DNA of 64,000 nucleotides from Tetrahymena thermophila SB210. Lineage: Eukaryota > Ciliophora > Oligohymenophorea > Hymenostomatida > Tetrahymenidae. Location of the stretch: assembly GCF_000189635.1 (NCBI RefSeq), contig NW_002476254.1:248001-312000 (forward strand). Reading direction: 5' to 3'. A program made the position numbers and the translations under genes. Below, piece after piece: positions 29,194 through 41,792 of the stretch; within the stretch, counting starts at the first letter, position 1, and each line of letters starts with the position of its first letter. Under the pieces are notes generated by a model. That model was not told where the DNA came from. It saw only the letters and a list, made by a program, of their open reading frames with translations, and searched no databases.

Positions 29194-30341
29194 ATGATTG
29201 GAAGAATATTTTTAAAAGGGTTTTATAATAGTTGTTTAAATAGCAAAATTAATTTAAAGAATATAAATAGGTTGCATAATGTCTAAAGATATACATTTTT
29301 AGACTAAAAGATATTTAACCAAGATCACTATCAAATTTTAGGGGTGAAACCTGGCTCTTCTAAAGAAGATATCAAAAAATAATACTATAAATTAACTAAA
29401 TAATATCATCCAGATATTAATAAAGGGAACGAAGAGAAATTCAAATAAATTAATGCTGCTTGGGATGTCTTAAGTGATGATAAAAAAAGATAAGAATATG
29501 ATAATTTTAGAGGATTTTTTGGATAATCTGAAGGTTAAAATTCTGGATAAGGTGGAAATGGTTTTAATCCTTTTGGAGGTTTTGGATCTAATAATTAATT
29601 TGGTTAAAATCCTTTTCATCAAGCAGGAGGAGGATAAAACCCTTTTGGAGCAGGTTCTCCATTCGAAAATGTAGATCTTGATTAGGTTTTGCAATAGTTA
29701 AAAAAAAATGGAATTAAATTAGAAGACTTATAAAATCACCCTTAATTTAGTGAGTTTAACAAAATGTTTGGTTTAAATGAAGAACCAAAAAATATAAAAG
29801 ACAAAATCAAGTACAAAGTTAAATAAGAAGCAGTTAAATTTATGCTTAAAAAAATGCAAGAAAAGCTAGAAAAAGAAATCTAGTTTCACAAGGAGTAAAA
29901 GGAAAAGTATTAATAGTAAGCCAATGGATTTAAACCACAGAATACTTCTTCAAGAAATTATAATTAGTAATAATAGAACTATTAAAGTTCATACTAATAA
30001 AGTTAAAGCTAAAATAATTTTGAATTCGACCCTTTTAAGGGATTCAATCAATAACAATCTTCATCATAGAATTAATAGAATTATTAAAATTAAAATCAAA
30101 ACAAATATGAATTTGACCCTTTCAAAGGATTCAAGCCCAATCAAAATGTTTATAACAATAAACCAAAATAATAAAATAATTAATAAAATAATGTTGACGA
30201 TATTATAAATGTAATTATTTAAAATTAATATATTTCTATTTTTTCTTAAATTCTGTAGACTAGTTTTATTTAAATTTTTTTTTATCTAAAAATATAAAGA
30301 AAGCTAGTGACATGTTCTCGAATTTCTTTAAAAAAAAATGA
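29194..30341 (+). CDS. DnaJ (Hsp40) family co-chaperone, probably mitochondrial
   Basis: Exon 1 is 29194-30210, the intron 30211-30299, and exon 2 encodes KASDMFSNFFKKK to TGA 30339-30341. The first 40 residues are Arg/Lys/Asn-rich with hydrophobics and no acids before the J domain (MIGRIFLKGFYN...), compatible with a mitochondrial targeting sequence. The J domain (about 45-105) contains DHYQILGVKPGSSKEDIKKQYYKL, the essential HPD at 72-74, and FKQINAAWDVLSDDKKRQEYD. A Gly/Phe-rich region (FGQSEGQ, NPFGGFG, FHQAGGG) follows, then a helical part. There is no zinc-finger or canonical DnaJ C-terminal domain, so this is a type III (DnaJC-like) protein. The tail has two copies of a (F/Y)EFDPFKGF motif about 30 residues apart in Q/N-rich sequence. 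It would recruit and stimulate Hsp70. Confidence 0.9.
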
Positions 30342-31023
30342 ATGTGATAAATATTTATTAAACTAGTATGCTAAATTGATCAAAAGCAATAAAAGTTTAT
30401 ACCTTATTTATATATGCATTTATTAAATTATCAAAAACAGTAAATGTTAATTTTATTAATTTGTATAATAGTTCTAATTTAACAAAGTAACATTTAGTTA
30501 ATTAAATATTGGCATTTATTATGGCTTACACTAAAATTTATGTTCCATTTGATTAATTTTCCATGATTTTAAGTGAAATTAGAGATTTATTTTATTAAAT
30601 GGCCTAATACTTCGAAATTTAAAGGCGATTTTAATATTTTCTTTTAATGAAGTAATTAAAATACCTTTAAAAAATTACATTTGTATTGGATAACATAACC
30701 TTACATAAATTTTAACTCATTTTTATTATTTTTTTTGAATAAATTCATATGAGGAGTTAATAGATATAACAATTTTATAAATAAGATATTTTCTATCTTA
30801 ATAATCTAAAGTATTGCTTTGAAATTATTTTATTTATTTTTTATATTATATTTTTATTTTTTTATGCTCATTATTGATTTTATTTTAGAATAATTTTACA
30901 TCAATTTTTTTATTCATACAATTAATATTTAAAATTAAGACCATTCAAAAGATAAATAGATGGGCAAATCGTTTGAAATCTATTTACTATAGAATTTTGT
31001 AGCAATATTTGGTTTAATGTAAG
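30342..31023. other. AT-rich intergenic stretch
   Basis: Contains no clear gene. An ATG at 30961 opens a short frame (MGKSFEIYLLQNF) that could be a first exon of the next gene, but it does not join that gene in phase with a good splice site. Confidence 0.4.
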
Positions 31024-32207
31024 CTATATTAATATCTTTTAGTTTTGAGCATTATAAGTAATTAATATACTAGTAATAGTGCTGAGTTGGGTATTAAAAA
31101 AAAGAATTTTTATAAAAATTCAGAAGTTACTATCAGCTTTGATGTAAATTCAGAAGATATGAATAGCTTGTTACATAAGATTAAACAATAATTATTTGAT
31201 CTCTTAAAAAGAGCATTAAGTAACTATAAGAGAATATACATCAATTTATTTAAAATGAACTAATTGAAATAAAATTCAGAATAAAAATATTTGGTGGAGA
31301 AAAATAAAAGAATTTATTATTTTTTTGGGGTGATTTATCTTTTTTTTAAGTGTTAACTTAGTTTCATTTTTTGATCATTAAATTAATTTAAACTCTTAAA
31401 TGTGTAGAGATTACAGATAATTAAAAAATGATTGCGTTTAGATAACTAGAAGGAGTATGTTTGCATCTAATAGATATTCAAGCATTTAATTTTATTATAG
31501 AATCAACAGATTATATGGTTATATATGAATGAAATACTTTTCTAAAAAATAAAATATCTTCATAAATTAATAATCATCCATTAATTCAAATTTTATTAAA
31601 AATTCAAACAGTAATGTAGCATTCATTTGTCGACCTTATGATGGTTTTTCAATTTAAATTTGCCAGAAGACTAGTTTTTGATCATTAGTAATAATCAAAA
31701 TTTTTAGGTATTTAATTTATCATTCTAATTTAATTTTTTATTGGTTTTCATGAAAAAATCGTTTACATTTACAAATAATCAAATTCTAAACCATCCAATA
31801 TAAAGAGAGCCTTTATGGATTCAGATTTTGATGGATTTTTTATGATTTTAAAAGGAAATTTGAACTCTTTTATAAAAATTCAATATAATTTCTCTTAGAT
31901 CAAGCAATTGACATATTATTTCAAAAATAAAATCAAAGCTATGGTTCTTACTAAAGCAAGTTAAACATCATACAATTAAGTTTAATTAATATCTAATAAT
32001 CTAAGCATCTAGTTTGAATTTTAGGATAATAAATAAATAGATAGTATGGATAGAAGATTTTCAGTTGATCTACTTAAAAAATACTGGTAAAAAGGAATCT
32101 TTCATCTTAAAAATTAGGATATGTTAATAATATTAAAAAAATTAGATATGTTTGCAAAAAGCGATCTTATTTTGGAAAATGATAAATTATGTGACTGTGC
32201 TAGCTGA
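31024..32207 (+). CDS. Unresolved multi-exon gene (possibly degraded)
   Basis: Three or four blocks on the plus strand have coding-like composition. First, about 31045-31340, including SEVTISFDVNSEDMNSLLHKIKQQLFDLL. Second, about 31428-31530, starting MIAFRQLEGVCLHLIDIQAFN. Third, about 31610-31710. Fourth, a final exon about 31737-32207 with KRAFMDSDFDGFFMILKGNL, then RRFSVDLLKKYWQKGIFHLKNQD and TGA at 32205-32207. Candidate introns (for example ending TTACAG at 31416) exist between blocks, but I could not join all four in one phase with confidence. No family is recognised. It may be one gene with unusual introns, two short genes, or a decaying gene. The composition of block four is the most gene-like. 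Confidence 0.4.
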
Positions 32208-33620
32208 TGAAAGAATATATTTAAGAGTATTTTATTCAAGCTTTCTGATTGAAAATTAACTTTTCTCATCTATTTATATTTAAATCAAATTATTAATTTG
32301 GGTGGTATTAATGAATTTTCTTTTCTAACTTACAGTATTTATAATAAAGAGGATTACAGGTAATTTCTCCTTTGTTTTAAATGAAAATATTTTTTTTTTA
32401 CTGTTTTGTAAACCATTTAAGCATTTTTACTTTATTTAGAAGTTAATGTATGAAATTTTATTTTGCGAAAACTTCTTTTTACATTTTAAATTTTACATAA
32501 CACAAAAAATAATTTGATAATTGTTTTTGAAGTTAAGTACATATATTTATTTCTCTGAGGATTTGAGATAGTTTGATATTAAAGTTACTTACTTACTTTC
32601 AAACATTAAATAAGAAAAAAGAAGGAAGAATGAATATTCTAAATAAAAAAAGAATAGGTAAAAGTTTCAAGTAATATGCACATTTTTAAATGATAAAAAT
32701 TTATCAGTAATTAATGAAAATATAAAAAAAATATGTATTTGCATTTCATTTAATTACTCGTGTAAATAAAATAAATTGTTCTACCTAACCTGAGAATTCA
32801 AATGTTTATTTATGAATTATCTAATTTAAAAATGTGGTAAAAGTTACTTGAATAAATTTTAGTATCTTAATATTGTTGGCAAATATTAAGTAAAACAAAA
32901 TCAATGAAATTTTAAACTAAGAATTTTATTTAAAATTTAGATAAAATATGTAATATAAAAAGAATTGAATAAGCAAACTAAGGTTTTAAACTATACATAA
33001 TTTTGAATAAATAATATTTTAATTGAAATAGGTTAGTTTTTTTATTGATTTATTAATTAATTTATAACATCTATGTGCCCTTTTTTAAATATCCAAGCAG
33101 CAAAATGTTAATGGATGCATATATTAATGCATTTAAATTATTCAAGATAAAAGTTTTTTTAATATATATAATATTTATTAGTTTATTAGGTGAAACAATC
33201 AGATATGTTTTTTATTAATTCAAAGTAGAGTAAATTTAATCGTTTTGGTCCTCAATATTTTATTTAATTTTTTGTTTTCTTTTAAAAGATTTTTTTGATC
33301 AAAAATACTTCTAAGATGTTTAATATTAATTGCATTTCATTCATTTATTTATCTTTATTAATTTTAGGTAAATTAAAATGATAATATCAAGAATATCTTT
33401 AGTTTTTTAATAGTTATAGCAAAAAGCATATCTAATTATTTCTAAATAATTGAAAATTAATTATTCTATAGACAGTAGATTCACTTGGTAAAGTGAGTGA
33501 GTGTCAGCATCAGATAAAAGTTAATATGTACATTAATTAATTAATTTAAAGATTATATTCATTTATTTGTTGTTATTGTCTGAATTATTCCTTAAGCACA
33601 ACCTTTTTATATTGTTTATT
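32208..33620. other. AT-rich intergenic stretch
   Basis: Nearly pure A/T with many poly-A and poly-T runs. No coding frame, RNA or repeat family was recognised. Confidence 0.6.
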
Positions 33621-34031
33621 TCAGTCTATGTTTATTTTGGAACAAGTATTTTCAGCGCTTTTGTAGTCGAAGTAATTCTCCATTAGTTGATACTTCTATT
33701 TAATTTGCTAGTCATCGTCTTCATCAAGCAAATGCAAGCGTTGCTAGATCACGTTGATGGCTTTAAGAGTATCCTTAAGCTAGCATATAAGAATTTAAGA
33801 ATCTTATGATATTTATTTGTATACTTAAGAGTTGAGATTCTTTTTCATATACTTCAATGACTTTTCAAGATGATAAAAGTCGTAGTAAATATTAAATTTG
33901 CTGCTATCAGAGCAGCAGGAAAGATGAGGAATTTCAGCAACTTCAAATAAATTGCTTCTAATGGTTATAAATTCTTCATAAAGTTCATTGATAAATGTAA
34001 TTATTTATTGTCTTTTAAGTTATTAATCCAT
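33621..34031 (-). CDS. Small hypothetical helical protein
   Basis: Minus-strand frame ending at TGA (complement 33621-33623). From Met at complement 34029-34031 (MDQQLKRQQIITFINELYEE) it gives 136 residues. The frame is open further upstream to about 34232 without another ATG, with sensible residues (ESVIKELSLKELSELSPSNK), so an upstream first exon is likely. Composition is clearly coding: local GC is higher than in the flanks and there are acidic and Cys-containing segments (AEIPHLSCCSDSSKFNIYYD, LLDEDDDQQIKQKYQLMENY). It is predicted to be mostly helical. No family recognised. Its isolation in a long gene-poor region is notable. Confidence 0.55.
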
Positions 34032-36500
34032 TTTATTCGAAGGAGACAATTCTGATAATTCTTTGAGAGATAATTCCTTTATTACAGATTCTCCTACTTA
34101 TTAGTCAATATTGATTAAAATAAGCTGAGAGTTCAATTTTAAAGATATTAAGTTTAATTTGCAAAGTTTTTGTTAGAAGCAAATATGAGTGAATATAAAT
34201 TTCTTTAATTGTTTTTTTCGAATGGGTTGAAATCAGTTATGCGTGTGTTTGTTTATCTCGTTAATCGTAATTCAATCAAATGAAGAAAATGAGAGAAGCT
34301 CTTAATGACTGGTATTAAGATGGAAATAAAAGGTTTATTGGTAGGGGGGATTTCTCAAAAGAATTTTAGAGTGTATTATTAACACCTTTCTTTTTCTTTT
34401 TGATTTTTTAGTTTGTATTAATTATTATGAGTATTTTTTTAATTATGAATTTTTATTATTTTATTTATCAAATATTTATAAACTAGTTATCTATTTGTAT
34501 AGCTTTATATAAAACTTTAAAGCTATACAAAGAAAATCTTTCAATTAATCTTGATTGCTTGGTTTATTATTTATTAGATATAGAGAATATTTTGTCCTTT
34601 TCCTTTCTTTTTTAATTACACCAAACTCTTCCCCTTATACTTATTTTTCTTCTTTTTCTTCCTTTTCTTCTTTCTCAACCTATTGCTTCATCTAGTTACT
34701 ACAACTCTAATTATAAAATTTATTCGCAAGGTTATATATTGATTCAAATTGACTGAAATAAAGCATAAATTATAATACCATTCACTTTTACTACTTTAAT
34801 ATTTGCTCATTCTCCACACTCATACTTTTTAGTAATATTTTAATAGGAAATATAATCACTCATTTGCTTATTATTTTTTCTCGCAGTGTAAATTCAATAT
34901 TTCTATTCTATCTTGCTATATTTTTATTAAAAGTTATAAGTTAACTACGATCATCAATTTTCCTCATTATTTTAAGTAATATCACATTCCTTTTATTATT
35001 TCTGGCCTAAAGGGCTAAATGGAAGTATGAATTAAAAACCTAATCATAAAGGTAAAATCTTATAAAAAAGCAATTTTAAACATTAAAATTAAGTCATCTC
35101 CATAAAGATATAAAAGTAAATTAATATGTGTTTTAAGAAAATCAAGATCTAATAAAGTACGAATAAATTAAATTATTTAACTTTTTTTCGGAATTTGTCA
35201 AACAATTTTCCTATAAATCTAAATACTTTTATATACCTTATCTAAATTGTTAATTAAGAGGGGGATACGTAAATACACTCCGTCTATTTAAGCAATCTCA
35301 TATTAAAATCTTACTAATTACTTGGCATTTTCGAAAATATAATCTATATTTTTCCAAAATTATTTAAATTTACAATCAGTCAATTGATTAATAAAACAAT
35401 CAGTCTGCCAGTCACAACTAACAAAAAATCAAACATTACTTTATAAATAATTCCTAATAATTTAATGAAATTTAAATGTATTAATCCAGTAAAAAAATAT
35501 ATATTATAAACATTATTTAGTCATTTGTAATATCCTATCGTAAAAGCTGAGTCTCTAAATTAAATATTTACAAATATTTATGAAAATATTTACATGTAAT
35601 GATCTTTTACTTGTTTTGTATATTTTTCAATTAATTTATTGAATAAAATAAAAGGCTGTGGCAATTAAACATTTCATTTTACTGCTAAAGTTATTGAAAT
35701 TTAGTTAAAATAGAACCTTATGTTTTAATGAATTTAAAATGATCTAAAAAACATGTAAAATACTTTGAATAAGAGAGTCAAAAATATTTCATATTTCATT
35801 CAAGGATAATTTTAATTTTTTATACTTATATACTTTCTATGGTTTCTAATAACATTTATATGAAGCTTACTTTTTATAAACCTTCCTTGCAGGATAAATA
35901 GATTAGATGTTGTAATGAATTGCTAATAACTTGATTTTGGAAAAAAATAATATCTATTTACACTAAAGAGAGAAAAAAAAATTAGCATCAAAATGATCTA
36001 TTTATTGAATTGATAAAAACTTGATACTGTTTACAAATATCAATCAAATGTGCTTTCTAATTAAATTGAAACTCAAATTTTGATACACATAAAGCAAACA
36101 CATTTAAATGAAGCAAAATTTTATTAGCAATGAATATAGAAATTCTTAAAAAAGATTTAGCTTTGCTAAATAATAACAATAATTTTCTGTAATCCATGCT
36201 GTCATTAGATATAGTGAATAGATTTATGGCTGTTAGTATATAATTTTTTGAAACGTAAATATATAAATAGTTAATCATCATTCAAATTTTCTTTTCAAAT
36301 TTTTATACTCAATAAAGTATTAGTGGCAAAAAATTGAATAGAAAAAATGGACAGTAAATTTCTGTTAAATTTTTTGTTTGAAATTTGCAAAATAATGAAA
36401 GTGATAAAAATATATTCAGTCTAGAAGAATCATTGACTCTACCGGATTTATGATAACTAGCTCATTTTTATAAAATGTTAAATGCATTATTAACGTCCAT

Positions 36501-36516
36501 ACGAAACTGGTTTCGT
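36501..36516. repeat. Short perfect hairpin
   Basis: ACGAAAC-TG-GTTTCGT forms a 7-bp stem with a two-base loop, richer in G/C than its surroundings. It is not followed by a T-run terminator in a bacterial sense, and no gene ends here. Confidence 0.4.
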
Positions 36517-37034
36517 GAGAAAAAAGTACTAGAAGGAATAAAAATACTTTTGTTCTCTGTTAATATTTATCTAAATTCTTTCAATCATAATTCTTATATA
36601 AAAATACCTGAAGCTTGATATTACTAAAACCTAAAAGCTCTTTTTTATCTAGTTTTGTTATATAAATAATATTTTATAAACTTTAGCTAAGTATAGTCTT
36701 TTCTTTCTCTTCAATTTCATTTTAAATAAAAAATTAACATATCCATTAACGCATTTTACATGCTGTTATGATTAAAAGCTAGAGGTTACAATCAATTAAT
36801 GATTAATTAATTAATTTAATTATCTTTAATTTCATATCTACATTACAACAAATTTAAGGATAAATTAATACAAATATTTATTAAGATCAACTTTCTACTT
36901 TAACTAATTTTCATAAAAACAAATAAAATGTTTTTGCAATTTTTAAAAAAGTATCCAAATTTAGTATTTGCTTTTCATTAAAAAAAGTTTGATAAAAATT
37001 TTAAATTATTGAAAATTTCTTAAAAAACAAAATA

Positions 37035-37075
<41 letters not shown>
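37035..37075. repeat. (GACA)n microsatellite, about 10 units
   Basis: An uninterrupted AGAC/GACA tetranucleotide run of 41 bases in non-coding DNA. Confidence 0.97.
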
Positions 37076-37077
<2 letters not shown>

Positions 37078-38866
37078 TAAATAGATCAACAGAGAAAGAC
37101 ACAAACCGCCCACTTATTTTACTTAAGTATATTTTAAGATAATTGTAAATACTTTTCTATGCAGTAATGCCAATCAAAGATAAAATTAAAACTTTTATTT
37201 CAGGGAGAATAGAGAACTTAGATAAAAAATTCATAATTCAAAAACCAAAAAAAGCAAAAAACAAAAGCAAAAATAAATAATTAGACCAAAAAAAAAAAAC
37301 TAAATGAAATATTACTTATATTTTAATTAATTTACATTACTTGTTAAAAATTCTTTAAAAGCAATTGCAAATAATCTAAATAACAATAACTTAAAAAATA
37401 AATAAATCAATTTTTAACTTACAAAGAACAAACATTTAAATATAATTTCAACTTGTAAGGTAAATTGGATAAGTATAAATTATATTAATATAAAAATGTT
37501 TACAGAAGAAAAATTTTCTTTAAAATTAGTCTGCCTCTTTGATATTTATAAAATTATTTTGCTTATTTTCTTTGTTTACAAGTAACATTTTAAAAATGAG
37601 TAAATTTTTAACATATTAAGGTAAATAAATATTGGATTTGATTTTGCTTTTATAGAAATCAATTTATTGATATATTGATACTTGTTATTTGCAATAAATA
37701 TTAGAATTATAGATACATTGATAAAATCTATGCTAGTTTATTTTATAGATTGAATCATCTACAAAATATACTAGTTTATTTTCAATTTTTATTATTCTGT
37801 TACTTTGCATAAAAGTAAATGCTTTGATTTTTATAATAAGATTAAAATTTTTTAATCATTATAAAAAAGAGATTACACAAAAAAAGAAGAAGAAAATAAC
37901 CTTTTATTTATTTAGATCATTTATTATTACATTAATTAAAAAAATTACACTTTATTCTTATTTTTTTCTGTAAGGGGTTTTGTTATCATCGATAGACACT
38001 TCTTATCCTCAGTTATATAACATCATTTTCAAGTATAAAAGTTCTTTTAAAAAATAATCTTATCATGATCGAATGTAAATATATTTAAAAAATTAAAATT
38101 TTTTTTTGAGGAGTGTAAAATAAATTAAAAATATTATAATTTAACAAGGGCTTTAAATTTATGTATAAATACAATAGATTATAATGATTAATAAAACATA
38201 ATTATTTCGTTTAATATTTAAGCCTTTACTATATTAAATTATTAATATTTATAAAATTTAAGTTGAAAAAATCTAAGAAAATTTAATCAGGTAGTTATAA
38301 ATTTATAATAATTAAATTAAGAGAATTCTAATATTAATCAACTAAAATTTCAGATTTTTATATTTTATTTTTTTCTATTATTAAATTAAAATTGAATTAT
38401 CTATTATTAATAACTTAGTGTTAATTCATATAATATATTTATTCTGATAAAGATAGAAAATGGTAATTAAATTTTCAGTAAGTAGTGAAAAGGCATAGGT
38501 TATTTGCCAAAATTATTTTATTTAATAAAAAACTTTATACTCTTAATAAAATGACTTTTAAAATTTTATTTTCTTATATATTGACTATACAAAAATTAAA
38601 AAATTCTTGAAGCCTTTTAAAAACTTAACCATGCATCATCTTTATGGTTTTTTAAAAATTTTTTATCCATATTTATCAAGTTTTTTATTGATAACTACTA
38701 AAATACTATTTAATAAATTTTGATTTTTGATTGAACTTGGTAAAATAAAAAATTAAATATTGCACTATTAAATTTCAGAATAGATACCTAAATAAAAAAG
38801 AAAGCTCAAAAATAACTAGCTCTTTACTAATAACCGAAAATATAAGCCAACTTATTTACCATAATC

Positions 38867-39790
38867 ATGAGTTAAGAGCAATTAACTCCTGCTTAAAATG
38901 ATAATGAATTGTTTGATGGAGAGGAGTCTAATGAATAGAACTAAAAAAATTTGTAAAAATTAGATTATCATATTGAAAATTAATAATAAGCTATGAACAT
39001 AGAAGAATATGATAATAAAGAAAAATAAAACACAGAACCTAGCAACTAATATTCTACTATTATCAGTGATAATATATAAACATATTACACAAATTAAAAT
39101 CCTAGTGAATTTAATAACCCCTTTGAAAATGATCAAGAAAATGAAGAATTTGATGGTTAGAACAACTAATTGATTACTTATGAAGAGATAGAAGGAAGTG
39201 ATCAATATTCAAGCTGCTCTACTTAAAAATTGTAAGATGAAAGCAATTCTAATTCAGATTAAGAATCTTCTTACGGATCCTAAACTATATTATAATCTTA
39301 ATAATATTTTTAAAAGGAAGAGAGCTAAAGTAATGATGAATCATAAAATATGTCTGAAGATGCTAAACTTGAGGATGAAGAAAATAAATTTAAGGATGTA
39401 TTTAATAGTATAGTGGGCAAATATAGAAATTTCGTAAGTAAGGATAAACTTTATTATGAATAAAAAATAATGTGTCCATAAATAGATTATTAATTCAAAG
39501 AAGAAGTATAAAATTATTTTAATTAAATTGATGATGACTTTTACTTATGTAATGGAAGCATAAATGATCACTCAAGTAGTTTTTACAATATTTACTGGTT
39601 ATATAGGAGCAACAGTATTGTTGATAACTAAAAATCGTTAGCCTATTTCTTAAAATAACTAAAAATGCACGATATATATAACTAAGAAAATGACGAAGGA
39701 ATGTTTATCTATGAGTTGTATTACTCATTTTTAAATGAATGTAATGAAGATTCTGAAAGCAAATAAAAGAATTTTGATTTATCTGAATGA
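38867..39790 (+). CDS. Unknown acidic protein
   Basis: Single exon, 307 residues, ATG 38867 to TGA 39788-39790. The first 190 residues are acidic and low-complexity (Asn, Gln, Glu, Ser). From about residue 195 a more ordered part begins: ENKFKDVFNSIVGKYRNFVSKDKLYYEQK, then DDDFYLCNGSINDHSSSFYN, IYWLYRSNSI and EGMFIYELYYSFLNEC. The C-terminal 120 residues may be a small domain, but I do not recognise it. No signal peptide, membrane segment or intron. A possible role in binding through acidic sequence is only inference. Confidence 0.7.
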
Positions 39791-40244
39791 TAATAGTAAT
39801 TTTCAAATAAATACTACCTAAAACTATCCTACTTCTAATGATCAATCACTAGAAACTTATTAACTAACTAACTAATTAACTAACTAACTAACTAAATAAT
39901 AAAATAAATAGATATTAGCAAATATTTTAATTATTAAATAATTCATATCTTAAAATAAAATGTACTAAATTTATCAATATATATAAAACAAAATATAAAT
40001 ACAATTAATTTATTACTTTAATCTAATATCTGATATTACTAAATATATATTTTATAATTGATAAATACATTCATACTTTTTAATTAATATTACTTAATGA
40101 AAATATAATTAATCTTATTATTTTTTAATGAATATATAATTAATTTATTGTTAATTATTGAAATAAATAAAAATCATTAATTAAATATTTCAAAATACTT
40201 TTTATAACTAAATTCATTATTAATTTAATTATTTGTAACTTTTA
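39791..40244. other. Convergent intergenic stretch with TAAC repeat
   Basis: Holds the tetranucleotide run at 39860-39897 and AT-rich spacer only. Confidence 0.6.
39860..39897. repeat. (TAAC)n microsatellite, imperfect
   Basis: About nine TAAC/TAAT units in 38 bases just downstream of the acidic-protein gene, with one interrupting variant unit. Confidence 0.9.
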
Positions 40245-41130
40245 TCATACTTTTTTAGTTGATATTATTCCTGATTTGCTGTTATTAGCATTTGGTTTTG
40301 ATTTCCTATCTTACAATATACTGCTTAGCATATTTGATAATTTGGAAGGAGGATTAGCTTATGATTACTATGAATTTTAATGCTGATACAAATCATTAGT
40401 TTAGTTTACTACATAATTTTATTAATTGGTATTTGTTATCGGAGACTTATCTCTTTTTTAAGATACAAGCTCTTAAGTAGATGGATTATTTATTACTTAT
40501 GAAGCTTTGGATTTTGAAAAGAAGGCAGTATTTTATTATCTTATTTTTTGTTAAGATTTAATTGTATTTGATTTATTAGTGTTCCTTAAATTTGTATTCG
40601 ATTCATATTCAGATTGTTAATTTTATTCATTAAGAAATTTCGAATTATCAAAGTGGATATTATGCATAAACATAAATTATCTTAGGTAAGTTATGCATGT
40701 TCCTAATTTTTCACTTTGCTATTGCATGTCTTTTAAAATATCATCATTATTCTATAAGTAAAATTATATGATAAAAACAAAAATAATATTAAATTTTGAA
40801 ATACCTCTGCTGATTTTTTTATTTCTTCTAAATAGCTATTAATATCCTTAAATAAATGCTAATAACTATCACTCATTTTAAATCTACTATCCTAATTATT
40901 TTTTAAAATCGTTTTGATCTCAATTATTTCTAAATAACTTTACTCACAGTTTCCATCTACATTTATAAGTTGTTTTTTATATTATTATTGTTTATAGTCT
41001 ATTAATTTATTGATTAAATGGTCTACTAAGTATCTCCTAAGAATTAATCTCCTTATATAGATTAATTATGAGATGTTTCTGTCCTCCTGTTTCCTGGTAT
41101 TATGTCAGAAATTCTCCCTGTTGATTTCAT
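40245..41130 (-). CDS. Unknown coiled-coil protein
   Basis: Minus strand from ATG (complement 41128-41130, MKSTGRISDIIPGNRR) to TGA (complement 40245-40247, ...ISTKKV). One 53-bp intron at 40752-40804 is spliced in phase, giving about 277 residues. Residues about 60-150 are helical with heptad-like spacing (METVSKVIQKQLRSK, then SYQHLFKDINSYLEEIKKSAE, ILKDMQQQSEKLGTCITYLRQF). The rest is a disordered Asn/Gln/Ser tail ending in a basic stretch. Such a layout (a short central coiled coil with disordered flanks) occurs in cytoskeletal and basal-body proteins, but no family match is claimed. Confidence 0.68.
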
Positions 41131-41792
41131 TGCTTTTATCTTCGAAATGTTGTTAATTTTAAGATTAATTTGTGTAAATTATTCGAATATCAATTAAATT
41201 TTTAATTTTTGATTATTTTAAAAATATTAAACAGAAATATTGATAAAAAAATAGATTGATTAATAATAAAATAAATAAATAGATTGGTAGTTAGTTAGTT
41301 AATTATTGAAAATATCACTAGTTTTTAAAACTATTTATAATTTCAAAATTAAAAATATGCTTAAAATGAATAAATAAAAATTTAATCTATTTAATTCATA
41401 TTCTATTTACATTTTTATGATAAATATATAGATTAATTTTGTTTGTTTATTATTATTATTATTACTTACTTTTAAAATTATAAACATTTATACTAGAATA
41501 ATGATAAAGAATATCCTTTTATTATAAATATAAAAGCTAATTTCTCATATTATCTTCGCCAATCATTTTTATTGAAATATGATTAACAATTACATTAAAC
41601 AATAATAAAACTAAAATTCTCCTGAAAAAAGAGTTTTCGAAAAAAGGATGTCTTAAGTTTTATAATTATAGTAAATTAGTTAATTTGAATTATTAACAAA
41701 TTTTTTGTAGGTTTTTACGAATTAAAAATTTTGTGAAAGAAAATAAATACATAAATTAATATTTAAAACAACTTATTTTTATTAGTAGAATA
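41131..41792. other. Divergent AT-rich intergenic stretch
   Basis: Between the starts of two divergent genes, with a short TTAG-type run near 41285-41303. No motif can be assigned. Confidence 0.6.

Larger units (their letters stand above)
34032..38866. other. Gene-poor AT-rich region of about 4.8 kb
   Basis: Apart from the upstream part of the preceding gene and a weak plus-strand open frame at 34280-34756 (see rejected items), I find no gene on either strand. It carries a GACA microsatellite at 37035-37075 and a short hairpin at 36501-36516. It is the longest gene-free interval in the window. Confidence 0.55.

Noticed and set aside
34280-34756. Plus-strand code-6 open frame of 158 residues with a hydrophobic middle
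   Set aside because: With only TGA as a stop, frames of this length arise by chance in AT-rich DNA. The composition is mostly Phe/Leu/Ile/Tyr from T-rich sequence, and no family is seen.
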